Assembly: GCA_000711775.1 (NCBI GenBank) | Contig: ARYC01018447.1 | Location: 1 to 64,000 of the forward strand | Length of the DNA stretch: 64,000 nt | Reading direction: 5' to 3' | From: Oxytricha trifallax | Taxonomy: Eukaryota > Ciliophora > Spirotrichea > Sporadotrichida > Oxytrichidae | Part shown: piece by piece, positions 10,184-23,817 of the stretch | Numbering within the stretch: position 1 is the first letter of the stretch | How the letters are laid out: the number at the start of each line of letters is the position of its first letter | Program-made: the position numbers and the translations under genes | Notes under the pieces: generated by a model | The model's database searches: none | What the model saw: the letters and a program-made list of their open reading frames with translations, nothing else | Told to the model about the DNA's origin: nothing

Positions 10184-12947
10184 TTAAATAAATCAAATAA
10201 TTTCCAAAATCTATTAAAGTGATAAGAAAGATATAGAATTTTAACATAGTATATAGTTTAAATAAGTATCTTTTGAGAGTATGCTGAAGAAAAATTATTT
10301 AAAATAATTGAGAAAATTCAATTTAGTTGCAACATTTCAATATTGAATGATGGAGTAGTAATGTCTCATTGCCTAAATATCTTTTATTTCTTTCTTTATG
10401 ATATAATTGACACTGTATTTATTAAGTTAATGAAGTAATAATTTATTTACATTTAAACAAAAATAAAGTAAAACTTGCAATTTTTCACTTATATATATTT
10501 TGATTTGCTTTTCTTTTTATAATGATCCCGGATTAAGAAATTCTTTGAATATTATAATATTAATTTGGATTTAATTTATCAGTTTGCATATTTATATCAA
10601 ATGAAAATAATTGTATTAAGTTTTTATTCCTATAAATAATAATAATCTTATTATTCTCAAGATCGATCTATGTTATTTCCTTTTTTCGATTAAGTTACTG
10701 ACTTAATAATAGTATCATTTTTATTGATATAAATCCATATTATAGATTTAACTGACACACATTATATATAAGGAACTTTACAAAATACTATTTTATGCAA
10801 TAAATAATATAATATTAATTTGTTATAAGTATGTTTACTAACTAAAATCAGAAGATTGCATTGTCAAAAAAATAGATAAATTAATTTAATAAATTCAAGT
10901 ATAAATATTAATGAGATTATTTACAGTTAGAGTTGCCATTGAATAATTATAGAAAGTTGAAGAAGCAGCATTTGATATAACAATTGTGAGTTTCTTTAAA
11001 TTTACACATTTTCAATTAAATTAAATCCATTATAAAAATAGAAATATTTTGCTTAATAATATGCAAATCAAAGTTAGACTTCCTTATAGAATTGTATAAA
11101 ATTAATTAAATATTGTTTTATATATTATTGTTTATATTATAACTATTTTTCATAAATAAATTTATAGCGTAAATGTTTATGATAAATTAAAAAAAACATG
11201 TCTTTTTTTGAGGAAATAACTTTAACAATATTTTTTTATATGATCTTTTTTAATTAATTTTTTAAGGCTGATTGCTGTAGATAAGTGTGAAATGAAATAT
11301 ATCAGATTTAACCTCTTTCTATCTTTTGCTTTTATTTTCAATCAACAGTATTTACAAATTAACTTTGAATACAAGAAGTCCCAATAATACTAACAAAATC
11401 TTAAGTAGAACTAGATTTTTATAAATGAACCAATTATTATTTTTTAGAAAAAGTTGAAAGATTTCTTCAAATAATTTTTTAAAAACCATTTTGTTTGTAT
11501 ACATAAAGAAATATCATAAATTTGATTAAGTTTAATCTTGATTAATGAAAAACAACAAATAGTTTTATGTATATATAGCTCAAATTAATCATAATAATAG
11601 AGCTTAAAATCAATCCATTTTATTACAAGTTATCTTGAACTATTTTCAAACTGTTTAGGTTGATATGATTTGCATCTCAAATATGTACTATTAAATATAT
11701 TAAATTTCTACTTAAAAATCTTAACTTGAAAAAATGTAAGTGATTATAAAAGTTAAATAGTAATATAATAGAAAGCCTTACCAGTTTTCATTTGAGAATA
11801 ATTAGAATAGTACATTTACTGTAAACCAAACCAAATGAATGGTTTACTGATGGATTTTCTTATATGGGGTTCTGAGTAATATATCTGAAAATGGCCCGAA
11901 TATTATTTCTACATAAATTAGAATCAGTTAGTGAGAAATTGCTTTAGTATTAATTTACTTTTTTAATTATTTAAAATAAATATGAAAAAAAACATTCTCA
12001 AAAGTTTATTAAAATTCTAAAGTAATTATTCTTTTCATATTAAATTAAACGATCATCTTCAGTTTTATTATTATTAAGTTTTAATTAATACCATTAAATA
12101 TTATTACATTTAAATATAAAATTGTTTTGTCAATTCTATCAAGTGCCCTTAATTTTAATTATTATTTAGTTCGCAAATATTTTTTACTAGAGTTGCTTTT
12201 ATCTGCTAGACATTTAAACAGTTTATTACTTAGTTAATTTTCTTATAACTAAATATACTTAAAGAGCTGCAATTATTATGAATTCATTATTTATTGATTA
12301 AATATAACTATTCCACCCTATATTAAAAAAAACTAATTAATTATATATTCTTGAGAATTAAAGCATCTCGATTAATAAAAGTTGCATTTTATATATAAAT
12401 TTTAAGTTTATTTACATATAAATCATTAGTATTTTATTAAAGAATTTTCTGAATTAAAATATTTTAAGAATAAAGCTTAACTTATAAAAATTTCATATAT
12501 AAATATATTATATAAGGATTAGAAGTATTAATCCCATCTTATCAGTTATATATTTATTAATTCATTAAAATTGTTCATATTTTTAACATCCATATAATAT
12601 ATTATGTTTAGTAATTAAAAAAGCTCTGCAGTTATCAATATGATGTCATAAATTACTTTGAAAAATCAAAGATATAAAATAAGTAGCCGAGTTTATATCT
12701 TATTCGTCTTTTATTTGTAAGTTTTGAGTATGCTTATAAATTTATAATTGATTGGAACTAGCTTTAGATAAGATTTATTAATAATCATAATAATTGATAA
12801 TACTTGATATTCAGCTAAAAGGTAGGGCTAATGAAATTAGAGATGGGAAGTCAAGGATTACAGTGGAAAGAAGAAGATTGAGACAATCGCAGAGAGAAGA
12901 AGTAAAGTGCTATGGTTGACAAAGCTTGAAATAAAGGGGATCCAGAA
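10184..12947. other. AT-rich stretch without recognisable gene
   Basis: Low-GC DNA with homopolymer-rich tracts. No motif-bearing frame, tandem array or long inverted repeat was found by eye. GC rises only at the right end, where the next coding island begins. Confidence 0.6.
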
Positions 12948-13394
12948 ATGGAACATAAACTTGTGAGTCGACGTAGGGATGAACAGGTTCTGGAATACAC
13001 AGTTTAAATGCAAATGGCGTTCATCAAATACGAGCTTGATACGAGTATCAATATAGTAATTGAGGAGGAAGCGGAAGTCGAAGACAACATATTTTCTTAG
13101 AAAAGGCACTAAGTTGATAGGAAATAGAAGCAATAGGAAGAGCAGAAAAACCCAAACTAATCTAAAACTAAGTGGGAAATGACCAAAATATTTCAGGGAT
13201 TTAACCAGGACCAGTTAAGGTGGAACACGGGGAGAAAGAACCTAACTTAGCAAGAAGATATGGAAAAGTTGCCAATCTAAACACTAAATGAGGGAAAGTA
13301 AGCATTTACAGAAGTAAGAAGAGATTTTGTGAATTGCAACAGTAAAGAATTATATTTTGCTTTTATAAAACAGTGTCTTCAGATGTGCTTTTGA
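12948..13394 (+). CDS. Coding island, unidentified charged protein
   Basis: Seen: a 148-codon frame from ATG 12948 to TGA 13392-13394, in a block with markedly raised GC. The product is hydrophilic and Gln/Lys/Glu-rich, with EEEAEVEDNIFSQKRHQVDR and then KWEMTKIFQGFNQDQLRWNT. Nine or so TAA/TAG codons fall at positions where Gln fits. The same frame is closed by a TGA at 12927-12929 upstream, so the ATG chosen is the first in frame. No domain is recognised. It may be a macronuclear-destined segment or part of a mobile element. Confidence 0.4.
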
Positions 13395-16300
13395 TTTTAC
13401 CTTTAGTTATTGTCTATCTTCTAATCATTATAATTTAGAAATAAATAAATAAGCTTTAATAAAATCTTTTGTTTTAGTTTATTAAATTCGAATGGTAGTT
13501 GTAGTTAGCTCTGAATTCAAAAGGAATGTTAATTACAAAAAAAGCATAAGACATACAATTAATTGTTTAATAATATAATTCTGTGGTGTCATTGATTAAA
13601 TCTCTCATTTCATAAAAAAATTTTTCACAATTTCTCTCATGTAGTAGTGATAAAAATCTTTTGATGTTATATTTTTGATAAATTGTGAGGAATAATAAAT
13701 ATTTAGAACGATAGAGATACCAATATCAGATTAATTACTGAATGAATTTCTTTATATTTTTCATTATATTTAATAATAATATATAAATAAAATTAATAAC
13801 TAATATAATGTCATGATTTCAATTGAACAAAGTGTATTAATACATTAACATTTTGATGTCTTAAATTTCTCTTCACCCCAAAAGGAGAATACACTCCCTA
13901 CAATTAATTTGGTATTTCTAGTTTATTAATTTTTATAAGCATCAACTTAAGAATGCATTAAAATTGATTACAGTTAAGAGTCTTGTTGTAAAAATGTGAT
14001 AATTAATGTAAACTATATACTTTGAATTCAATAAAAAAACAAAAGGTTAAGCCTAGATACATTATAAAATGATTTCCTAAAAATTATATAATAAAAAAAA
14101 AAGTAAACTATAAGAATCCCTTTTTTATCAATAATCAACTAAAAGTTAATTATACAGACAACAATTGTTCCTTATACACTGATATTTTATCTTAATGTAT
14201 TGAGTATAAAATATCAAAAAAGATTATATTAATAAAGTTTTTCAATTATGATATTGATAAAATGCGAGAGATAAATAATTATAAATTGTTTAAAAATATA
14301 AAACTGTTAAGCTATATATTGTTTAATATATAATTTTTTTTCAGATATTTATATTTATAAAACTAGATTGAGTTAGTTTAGTTTTAATTCCTAAAAAAAT
14401 TGCACTTATTTGTAATTTATCGATAAAATAAGTTAATGATTACCAAGAGTATTTGCTTTCAAACTTTGGTTAATTAATCCATCTTAGATTTACATTAATA
14501 TTTATAAATTAATAACCTCCTTTCAATTTTTTCAGCTGCGAAGTTTTTGTCAATAACCACTTTCTCTTTTATCAATAAGATAAAACCTGAAAAATTTATA
14601 TTTGACCAAGTTTTTAATAGTTAAATTATTATTCAAATAATAACTGAAATAAATCAGATTATCTTGGGAAAAAGCAAAACATTAAAAAAGAAATGACTTA
14701 TAAAACTATAAAATTAAAAAGTAATTAGAACTAAGAATAGGTGTAGGTAGGTAATCAAAAGAGTCTAGGTAACTAATCAATAACACAAAGAAAAATTGAT
14801 TAATTTAAATTAACTAAAATGAAAATCATACACAGCTTAAATTAAGATAATGTGACATCATACAGTTGTAAGATCAATCCAAACACTAATAAGTTCTTTT
14901 CATTGTAAATTAACAATATATTATTTAAGATTATTAGAATTCGAAAAATCAAAAAGCTAAATAAAACTTAGACAAATTTAGCAATTGTATGTTATGTATA
15001 TCAAAAGTTTTACTAGGCAATCAAAATAAAATTGAGAATATACATTTGAAAAGAATGATATCACAATAATGTTCATTATTAAAAATAATATAACTTCATC
15101 ATATTTAATAAACAAAATGATTTCGAAGCATATTTATAATTGTTTTTTGAAAAGTAAATAAGATAATCTAAATACTAAATTTAAATTTAAAAATTCTAAA
15201 AGTGCCTATTAAGTATAAAATAAATTATTAAGTCAAAATTTATTAGTAAAGATATAGCAAAAGTATAAAATAAAATATGAAATAAAAAACAAAAATATAT
15301 TTAATTAACCTATATTCAAATTTAAAATAAAATTATTCAAAATAAAATAAAAAAACCAACCATGGTTTAAACGTAACATTTTTATTTGCAAAAAATCCCT
15401 AAAATTGATTTTAATTTTTATGAAATTTATGAAATCTCAAAATGAAACATTTGATGACTGCGAACAAATTTCTTACTTCTCAGAGCCCTGGGGACACAAG
15501 AAAGATCCATAATTTAATGATTAGTGGGAATTATAGTAAATTAATATTTTTAAAATTGTTCCTTTTTATAAAATATTTCTTAATAACTTTACTATTTTTG
15601 TACAACATTTTTGAATTAAATTTTTTAAATCCTAAATGAAAATAGCTTAATTATTTCTATATGTTTTTATATTTATAATTTGCTGTGGGTAAGTTTCACC
15701 TCTAAGCCAATTAACTGTTTCTTTGTAGTTTCTTAATTTATATTTAAATTTTTTGCAATGAATAATTTGAAAAATATACATCCCATTTCAATTACAATAT
15801 CTATATATTAAACAACATTTTCTATTATATATTTCTCTTATTTTTTTACTTTTTTTCTTTCTATGCAGTTAAAATAATGTTTAACTGATTGTATTTAGAA
15901 TTATTAATGTGCTTTTTATTTTAAATTTAAATATTTACAAAGGTTGAATTAATATTGATGCTAGATTATAATCAAATTAAACTTGAAAGATATTAAAGAT
16001 TTTGAAAAATTTATAAATATTATTTATTTTTTATGTGGCATGAAACTTCCCCCTTGGTACATATAAAATTTTGGGGCAAAGGACATTTCTTCCCAATTAG
16101 TATCTTATTTCTTGAAATTTCTTGGTAGAATGATTTTTATTCTGAACTACTGGTTTACTTTGATTTTATGTAAATAGTCTAATATATTTATCATTTATTA
16201 TGTGGCCCAAACTATGTAATTTGTCAAATTTTCCTTCACTAGGTTTTTTTCTTAATTATATGAAGATAATTTTTTTCTATTTTACTTTGTTTAATAATTA

Positions 16301-17640
16301 ATTTTCAAAACTTATTTACTTGTTTCATTTTGTTTAACATAAACTATAGTAAATCATTATATCTTTTTGTTTTATTCTATAAATATCTCTTCTATAATGT
16401 ATTCTCCTTGAAATTATTTATTGAGTACAAATAGAAGAAAAAATCAAAATAAAATGAATAATTAATATTTGATCTACGCTATATAATAATTTATTTAAGC
16501 TCTACTCTATCTCAAAATTTTATTGATTAGAGATAGAGTACTATTAAATATAATAAGTAATTGACATTTACAAGAACTTAATACAAACGGAATGAAGCTT
16601 TAAAATATTCAAATGTTGTTTGCTATTAAGATGTTTATTAAAATTTATCAAAAACAAAATTAATAAGATATAAAACTTAAAGATATCTGCCTTATATTAA
16701 CTATATCCATATATTAAATTAAACAACAAATTATAATATTTTAAAGCTTCATTCTATTTACATTAAGTTATTATAATCGTGAGTTATTTATTATATTTAA
16801 TAGCACTTGTTTATAAACCAAAAAAGTATAGAGAAAAAGTAGTTATTTTATAGATTAAAAGAAATTAATTAAAAATAGCTTAAATTAATTATTGATTATT
16901 CATTTATATTAAATTTTTGTTCTATTTTTATTTATTAAAATTTTTTATATATAATTCAAAAGTTTTTTTTTTATCCTATCTTTTAAATATAATTATTGAT
17001 TAATTAATTGGATTATTAATTAAACATCTTTTAGTTCATAAATAATCGAATTCTAGTGTATTAATTACATACAAATTTATATTATGAATGTTTATTTGAA
17101 TAAGAATATTAAATTTATAAATTAAATTTAAGTAAGAATTTAATATAATTTATCAGATTTAGAATTTTAACCCTAACAATCATCAATAAAACCTTCCAAT
17201 CTCTTCCCACTGACCATTAGTAACCTAATATACAAGAATTAAAAATCCTTCTTCAATAGAGACAGACGCTATTTTGCAATTTTTAATTGAAAGATCAAAC
17301 TTTTAGTAAACAAGGGAAAAAGAGCTATTTTATGAAACATTAAATAAGTGGCTAATTGTATAATGATCAAAGTCGCTATCATTATGTATATAAATTCGCT
17401 TCTGGAAAGTCAAGAAAGTAGGGCATGTAAAAAAGAGAGTCACACTATAATAAATTATCGTTTCTTCTTTATTTAGTAAAAGATCTCTTATATATTATTA
17501 TTATTAAAATCAGATTATGTTTATTTGGAGCTCAAAGACTATATTTTTATAATAGGTATAAAAAAAGCACCATTAAATATAAGTTATATGCAGCTAACAC
17601 TAATTTTATCATTAGAACTTTCCTAAGTTTGGAATATATA
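13395..17640. other. AT-rich stretch, contains one inverted repeat
   Basis: Low-GC DNA. Apart from the inverted repeat annotated at 16538-16807 I see no structure. A 65-codon open stretch at 15442-15639 begins in slightly higher GC but turns into Leu/Phe/Ile-rich translation typical of AT-rich noncoding DNA. Confidence 0.55.
16538..16807. repeat. Diverged inverted repeat, possible fold-back element
   Basis: The arm at 16538-16621 (ACTATTAAATATAATAAGTAA, then GAATGAAGCTTTAAAATATT) is repeated in reverse complement at 16721-16807. Arms are about 85 bp with scattered mismatches around a spacer of about 100 bp. Such an arrangement suggests an old palindromic element of the same general kind as those at 19.9, 22.1, 33.7 and 53.5 kb, but more decayed. 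No target duplication was identified. Confidence 0.6.
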
Positions 17641-18184
17641 TATGGATTTATGAGAAATCGAAAAGAGCCTTAATGAATATCTTCTTTTTTGAGTCTCATT
17701 ATTAGAATCTTCATCGACTTGCTTCTAATCATTTTGAATATAGAAGTACCCATACTCAATCATAATAGAATTTAATCAGAAATATATTTCCAAAACAATT
17801 TATCATTAAAATTCAGACTAGACTTAATGTCTTTCTAATTAGAAAATTATATTGTATAAATACTGTAAAAATTTGAATGTTCAAACACCTTCCTCCTCTA
17901 GTAGGACTGATTTTATATCTGCCATATTCATTATTGGTGAAAAGATTGTGCTTTAAAACATTTTAATTGTATGAATCAATCTTGGAAATCTAAATAACCT
18001 TCTGTATCTAATAATTATTTCTGAGATAAGAAATCGGATGAATCAATGATTTAAAATTTAATAAAAACAAAGCATATTAAAGTAATTAGGTTCTTGTTCA
18101 ACGGTACTACATCATAATATTTCACTACTTGTTCCTTATGAATTGTTATAATTCTATAAGAATTTATATTTAATTTTTTATTGA

Positions 18185-19087
18185 TTTATAGAGCGCCATA
18201 TTTTGAATCCTGATCAAATTTATGGAGAGATATATAGTCATTCAACAATAAATTACACTCTTTAAATCTTCAGAGAATAAAATTAAATCATTTTATTTCA
18301 AGAGAATCTTAGGCTAAATGCTTTTAGTGTTTAAGATAGTTTAATGAAACTTGAGGAGGGTAAAGAAAGTCTGATTGTTTTGATTTTTGCTGGTCCTCGC
18401 AATTATGAATCAAAATAAATAAGAATAACTACATTATTAATTAGAGCAACTTTTGATCATGCAAACAATTATGATTTTTATTAGGAAAATGATAATTTTT
18501 ATCAAAAACTTAATACATTAAAAAGTATTCGTTTAGATCAGACGCAAAATGAGATAGAGCACTCACTTAACATGTAAGTTACAAAAAAGAATATCTTTAA
18601 TTTTTATTTTTTAGTGGTCACCCCTGGTAAGTCTACAGGAGTCACTGGAAAGGTGCTTCGCAAGGTGAAACAAAGAGAGGACTTGGAAGACTTTGAGATT
18701 AACAGGATGAAGATGACTATGGTGATGAGGAAGATGAAACACTTTATTAGATATTTCCATTTTTTATTTGCATAAAAGTATTCTGATTAAATTTAATATT
18801 ATTTTTAATTCACTAGATTTTCCAAACTATAAACTCAGTTTAAACTAAGTATTGAATACCTTTTTATCTAAATTTAATAAAGTATATTTACTTTAAATTA
18901 AGCATCTATCTATTACCATTAATTCAAGTAATTAGTTAAATTATCATAAGAACTAGATTTGCTTCATATTACCAACAAATTTATATAGAAAATCTGCAGA
19001 TATGACAAGTTGAATAAACATACTTAAGTCCTGTTAAAATCTATTAAATATCAATTTGTCTTTTATAACAATATTCATTAGTCTTGA
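18185..19087 (+). CDS. Long open frame, unidentified protein
   Basis: Seen: about 300 codons open between TGA 18182-18184 and TGA 19085-19087. The best part is 18190-18600, with IERHILNPDQIYGEIYSHST, ESLIVLIFAGPRNYESKQIR and YQKLNTLKSIRLDQTQNEIE. A GTAAGT at about 18575 and a TTTTTTAG at about 18614 would bound a 40-nt intron. Reading straight through also stays open. Coding-like frames on the same strand start upstream near 17690 (ESHYQNLHRLASNHFEYRST) but in another frame with TGA codons. No domain recognised. Length well above the chance expectation makes a real gene segment likely. Confidence 0.4.
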
Positions 19088-19439
19088 AATTCAATGACTC
19101 CTTATTTATATTTTTTATTTGATAAATAAACAACAAATTAAAACTGTAAGATTTATAAATACCTTTTTAAATAAATTCTTATCATTTCAAAAATTAAACC
19201 CAGTATGGTAGCTTAGATTGCCACTTATTGATAGACTTATTAATGCCACTATAACTTTGCCTTCAAATTTTTTTCAATCTTCCTCATTTAATATCAGAGT
19301 GTTTAAAAAATCACCAGGCTTGAGTCTTTTTTTTATAAAATAGCTTTTGATTGTTATTAAATTAACGATTCAATATAAATCAGTTTGAAATTATTAATAA
19401 GCAAATTAATTAGACAGAGAGAAACAAAAGGCGGGCAAA

Positions 19440-20980
19440 ATGAAGCAGTAAGCTCAGCTCAGGAGGAAGCTACCTATACATAAAAACAAAGTTGAAGAAA
19501 TCAAAGCAGAAAAACAGAAATCACTCAGATATTACTTTGAATATTAAAAAAAGAGCTCCTAATTTTAACCTCAGATACACCCACAAGTCTAAACGATTCA
19601 CAACAATTATAAAACTTTAGATTTATTCAATCTACAACTGGAAAACGGCCGCCATCTTCATTTCTTCCAACCAGTAAGAGAAGTGGAAGGCTGGGTAAAG
19701 AGGAACGAGAGATTTGCAGAAAAACAGAGAAGTTAGTTGAGAACTCAAATAATTTCCAACAAAAGATGACTATCAACGAAGACGTTCGAGATAAGCATTT
19801 GTATCCAAAACGTGAGAGGCTTAAAGTCCAAATTAAAGCAAGACCAAATTATGAGAGAGATTGAACTCAAAAGACAGGACTTCATCTGGCTGGTCGAGAC
19901 AAGACTGCAAAAGACTAATAGGGCTAAACAAGTAGCTAAAATATGATAATTTTGGTGAAAAAATTGATTAATCAAGATACACATGTTTAATTTTAAAAAT
20001 TAATTAAAATATATATTTTTAGGTACTCTACCGCAGATTTTTATGTATAAACCTGTTTTGCGGTAGAGTACCCTAATTATAATAATTAAAATAAATAAAT
20101 TAAATCAAATACAGCATTAATTTTAATAGAAAATACATGCAATAACTAATAAATATATTTTAAAATTATAAATTAGATTTTATTACTTCATTAGGGAAGT
20201 TAATTTCAAGATTTTTTATTTTTTATAGAAAATAATTATTTTATTCAACCAATTATATATCACGGTTTTATTGCTTGTATTTTATATTAAAATTAATGCT
20301 GTATTTGATTTAATTTATTTATTTTAATTATTATAATTAGGGTACTCTACCGCAAAACAGGTTTATACATAAATCTGCGGTAGAGTACCTAAAAATATAT
20401 ATTTTAATTAATTTTTAAAATTAAACATGTGTAATCTTAATTAATCAATTTTTTCACCAAAATTATCATATTTTAGCTAAATAAGAACATTGCACACAAA
20501 CATAGATTGCCAGGAATGGCGGAGAGCTGTCACAAAATGGGTAGATTCCAAATGAAAACTATAAAAACATTGAGATAGTAAATAACTTAGACCATACTAA
20601 ACATGGAGGGCTTTCCACTCCACATCTCTACTGTACATATACCCACCATACTAGAATGATGAAGTAGAAGTGTTGTAGAACATACTAGAATACATGTTAA
20701 AGTCGCTGAAACTTAAATGCAAAAACTAGAGAGTTATAGTAATGGGGATTTCAACTACCACTTTAAAGAACTTAGCTTAAGACTAAACAAAGAAGATCTT
20801 AAAGAATCCACTCCAGAGGGAGTGGATACTCATATAAAAGGAAATAAATTGGATTTAATATTCTCGAATGTAGATACAGTAAGCTGGGAAACTGACTTAC
20901 TAAGACTAACCGACCACAAATTAATTCAAGCCAGGATGAGGATAAGATTTTTAGAAAAATATCTCAAATTATAAGGCAAA
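19440..20980 (+). pseudogene. LINE endonuclease region
   Basis: Seen: starts at ATG 19440 with a basic Gln-rich N-terminus (MKQQAQLRRKLPIHKNKVEE), stops at an in-frame TGA 19767-19769, then continues with ISICIQNVRGLKSKL and DFIWLVETRL, the N-terminal beta strands and metal-binding glutamate region of LINE endonucleases. After the inserted palindrome the frame resumes as NKNIAHKHRLPG. Later GDFN (20744-20755) and LTDHKL (about 20905-20925) match the catalytic and C-terminal histidine motifs. Several frame changes lie between. Known: these motifs belong to the exonuclease/endonuclease/phosphatase fold. Inferred: inactive. Confidence 0.75.
19935..20477. mobile_element. Palindromic element A (543 bp, TA-flanked) in LINE
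   Basis: Seen: inverted arms beginning GCTAAAATATGATAATTTTG and ending in its complement, flanked on both sides by TA (19933-19934, 20478-20479). Each arm carries a 49-51-bp GC-richer hairpin with stem GGTACTCTACCGCA (20022-20072 and 20341-20389). Deleting the element plus one TA rejoins the LINE endonuclease frame. Known: a TA duplication is the mark of Tc1/mariner-type transposition, and TA-bounded germline sequences are also removed in several ciliates. Inferred: a non-autonomous fold-back element that may be excised precisely. Confidence 0.8.
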
Positions 20981-23817
20981 GAAAGAGGTTTTAGAGTCTC
21001 AGATATAAGAAAGTAGTGTTGGAAAACATTTATTGAAGAAGGAAGAACGTTATCTGAGAAGATTTAGATAAACCAATATAAAAATGCTTTGAGGAGAAAC
21101 TAGAAAAACACAGCAAGACAAAGCATTAGTACAATCAACCCCAGAATGGGCAATTAAAAGCAACAATCAAGCATCTTATAAATCATTCTAGGAATCAAAA
21201 GAAAGATGCAACGAAGCGATAAGAAAAATGGAGCAATTTTTAGAGAAGAATGACGTTAAAGGATTCTTTTACTTGGTAAGGAGACTAACAAAAAGAAGGA
21301 AATAATCGTAACCAATAAAAGGATTGACTAGCAATGGACAAAGAATTAATCTAGGGGAGGAATTTCTGGAGAAGATCCTAACATTTTACAACGACCTATA
21401 TTTAGATGATATGAAAAAACAAGATTTGAAAGTCAAACCATGCGATCAAGTGATGAAGGGTAAAGAAGAGACAAAAGCATCTTGCGGATTGAACGAAGTT
21501 AAGCAGAGTATAAGGGAATGCAACTTTAACAAAGCAATAGGCCCAGATGGTTTTGATGGAAAAATCTTAGGAAAATCAGAAAGCATTCGCAAAACAGTAT
21601 GCATGAAAATAGCAAGCTGGTTTAATGCAGGATAAATACCTTTTTCCCTGAAGGAAAGCAGATTAATCTTACTGAGCAAGATAGTTGGAGACCCCTGCCC
21701 AGAAGTCAATAATACGAGGCTAATTGGAGTGAAGTCACATTTAGGCGAAATAATTGAAAGAGTTATTTTAAACAAACTCTAAAGTGGGAAAAGCTCGTTA
21801 CAACAAATAGGCAACTACCAAACCGGATTCAAAGAAATTAAGAGCACCCACTTAAACCTAATTAGACTACTAGAAAATATTAAAAACTCAAGGAGGAATA
21901 ATAAGTAAAGAGAGGCATACTTGCTAGTAGATCTTTAAAAGGCGTACTACTCTGTCTGGATAGACAAATTAATGGAAATTTCAAGAGACAGGGCAAAGTC
22001 AGGCGAAGATAAAGACACCATCAAATTATAAGAAGAAGAAATATACACAAATAGTAAGATTAAATATTAAGATGAATATATTAACTCTCAAAATGGAGTT
22101 ACTCAGGGAAGCAGAATATCTACAGGCTATGAGGTAGTATCCTCCCCCCCCTAATGTATACTTTTCTTTTTGTAGTCTGATAGAGTTTTTGACGCTGAGT
22201 AATAGTAACTGATGAACATGGAATGTGCGAGCAATAGTTTTGGAGCTATGGCCTCATCAAAGTCAATTTTTATATATAAAAATAATTATAAATTTGACTA
22301 AAATTTTCTAATTTTTCACAAAATATAATTTCTCTAAAATTAATGATTATAGCAGTTTTTAACTATATTAACAAATTATATCTAATTTTATTAAGTGATT
22401 TAAAAATCATTTTAACTTTTCATTTAAGATTTCATAAAGACTATATTAGTTCACTAAATCACTTAATAAAATTAGATATAATTTGTTAATATAGTTAAAA
22501 ACTGCTAAAATCATTAATTTTAGAGAAATTATATTTTGTGAAAAATTTGAAAATTTTAGTCAAATTTATAATGATTTTTATATATAAAAAGTGACTTTGA
22601 TGAGGGCATAGCTCCAAAACTATTGCTCGCACATTCCATGTTCATCAGTTAGTATTACTCAGCGTCAAAAACTCTATCAGACTACAAAAAGAAAAGTATA
22701 CATTAGGGGGGGGAGGATACTACCTCATAGCCTATCTACAATGCTATTTAACATTTACTTACAAGACGCGCTGTATTCTTAATTAAAGTTATTATCTTTG
22801 ATAAGATAAGGAAAACTGATAGCCTTTGCAGATGATATTCTAATAAACATCAAGGACCAATAGTAATTCAAAAGGATCCTGGAATGTTTCAGATAAATCG
22901 AAATGAAGCACAATTTGAAATTGAACACAAAAAAACAGTATTTTTGAGTGTCCAAATATTTTGAATAAGAAATTCAAAAAGAATGAATTTAGAAAGTGAA
23001 GGAAGCAAAATACTTGGGAATGTGTATAATCCTAAATCCTCAATAGATGCTGAGAAACCCTTAGAATGAGATGAAGAAACAGACAGAGTTTTACCGAAGA
23101 CTTACCATAACAGAAAACCCAACTATTTGTGATACGATAATAGTAACATAGATCAGGTCACTGCTGATTTATAAGTACACACCACTCATAGCGGCCAAAT
23201 ATGTAAAATTAGAGGAAATCGACAAATGGAAACAATGCAGAAGTGACTAGCATTTTAGAACCGCAAGAGATATTCCTAATTAAATTTTGAGGAATTAAAA
23301 AAAATTAAAAGAGAGTAGCACAGCAGATATCATAATGTAATTAGTTTAGAAGAACACAAAGAAACTAAGACATGACATTGGAGAGTACTGGAGTAGAAAT
23401 ATTAGTCAAAGCCAAGTTTACTAAAACAAAATAAGACTATAGGAAAGTAAAAAGTTATATATTACGAAAAATGTAGTGGATACGATGAAGGCAATCAGCT
23501 GAGGGAGGACAGTCATGAATTATGGGATGAGCCACTATTGCAATGTCCACAAAACTTTTGTGGATAAGAATCGTATGAGAAATTCCAATCTAATCAACCA
23601 GGCAGGAGATACGACAAGATTTTCAAATTTAATTAGAGGGAACAGACTAATAGACCTAGATGACAAAACACAAATTGAAATTCTAGCAAATATGACATGG
23701 CTTGACGAAAAGATAAGAGGTCTAGAACTTTAGGAGTACTACAAAAAGTTAGAAATATTTCAGAGTAAAGTACATCAGGAAGGCCAAAGTCTAATTCAAC
23801 GGAGAGAATCACAATGA
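20981..23817 (+). pseudogene. LINE reverse transcriptase region
   Basis: Seen: fingers motif AIGPDGFDGKIL (about 21533-21568), palm motif A LVDLQKAYYSVW (about 21925-21960; the Gln is TAA), motif B GVTQGSR at 22095-22115, and motif C FADD at about 22825-22836. A thumb and C-terminal region of about 300 residues follows and ends at TGA 23815-23817. The catalytic aspartates of motifs A and C are present. A 608-bp palindrome sits between motifs B and C, exactly after RIST. Frame breaks occur near 22970 and 23500. Known: motif set of LINE reverse transcriptases. Inferred: not functional as it stands. Confidence 0.8.
22117..22740. mobile_element. Palindromic element B (608 bp) with 8-bp target duplication, in LINE RT
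   Basis: Seen: the element spans 22125-22732. Near-perfect arms of about 280 bp start GGCTATGAGGTAGTATCCTC and meet around a loop at about 22405-22455. TATCTACA occurs on both sides (22117-22124 and 22733-22740). Removing the element and one copy restores the reverse transcriptase frame. A C8/G8 run lies near each end. There is no coding capacity. Known: 8-bp duplications are typical of hAT and P-type DDE transposases. Inferred: a fold-back MITE mobilised by a different transposase from that of the TA-flanked elements. Confidence 0.88.

Noticed and set aside
21446..21775. 109-codon minus-strand open frame
   Set aside because: Antisense to the reverse transcriptase region, which carries clear motifs on the plus strand.
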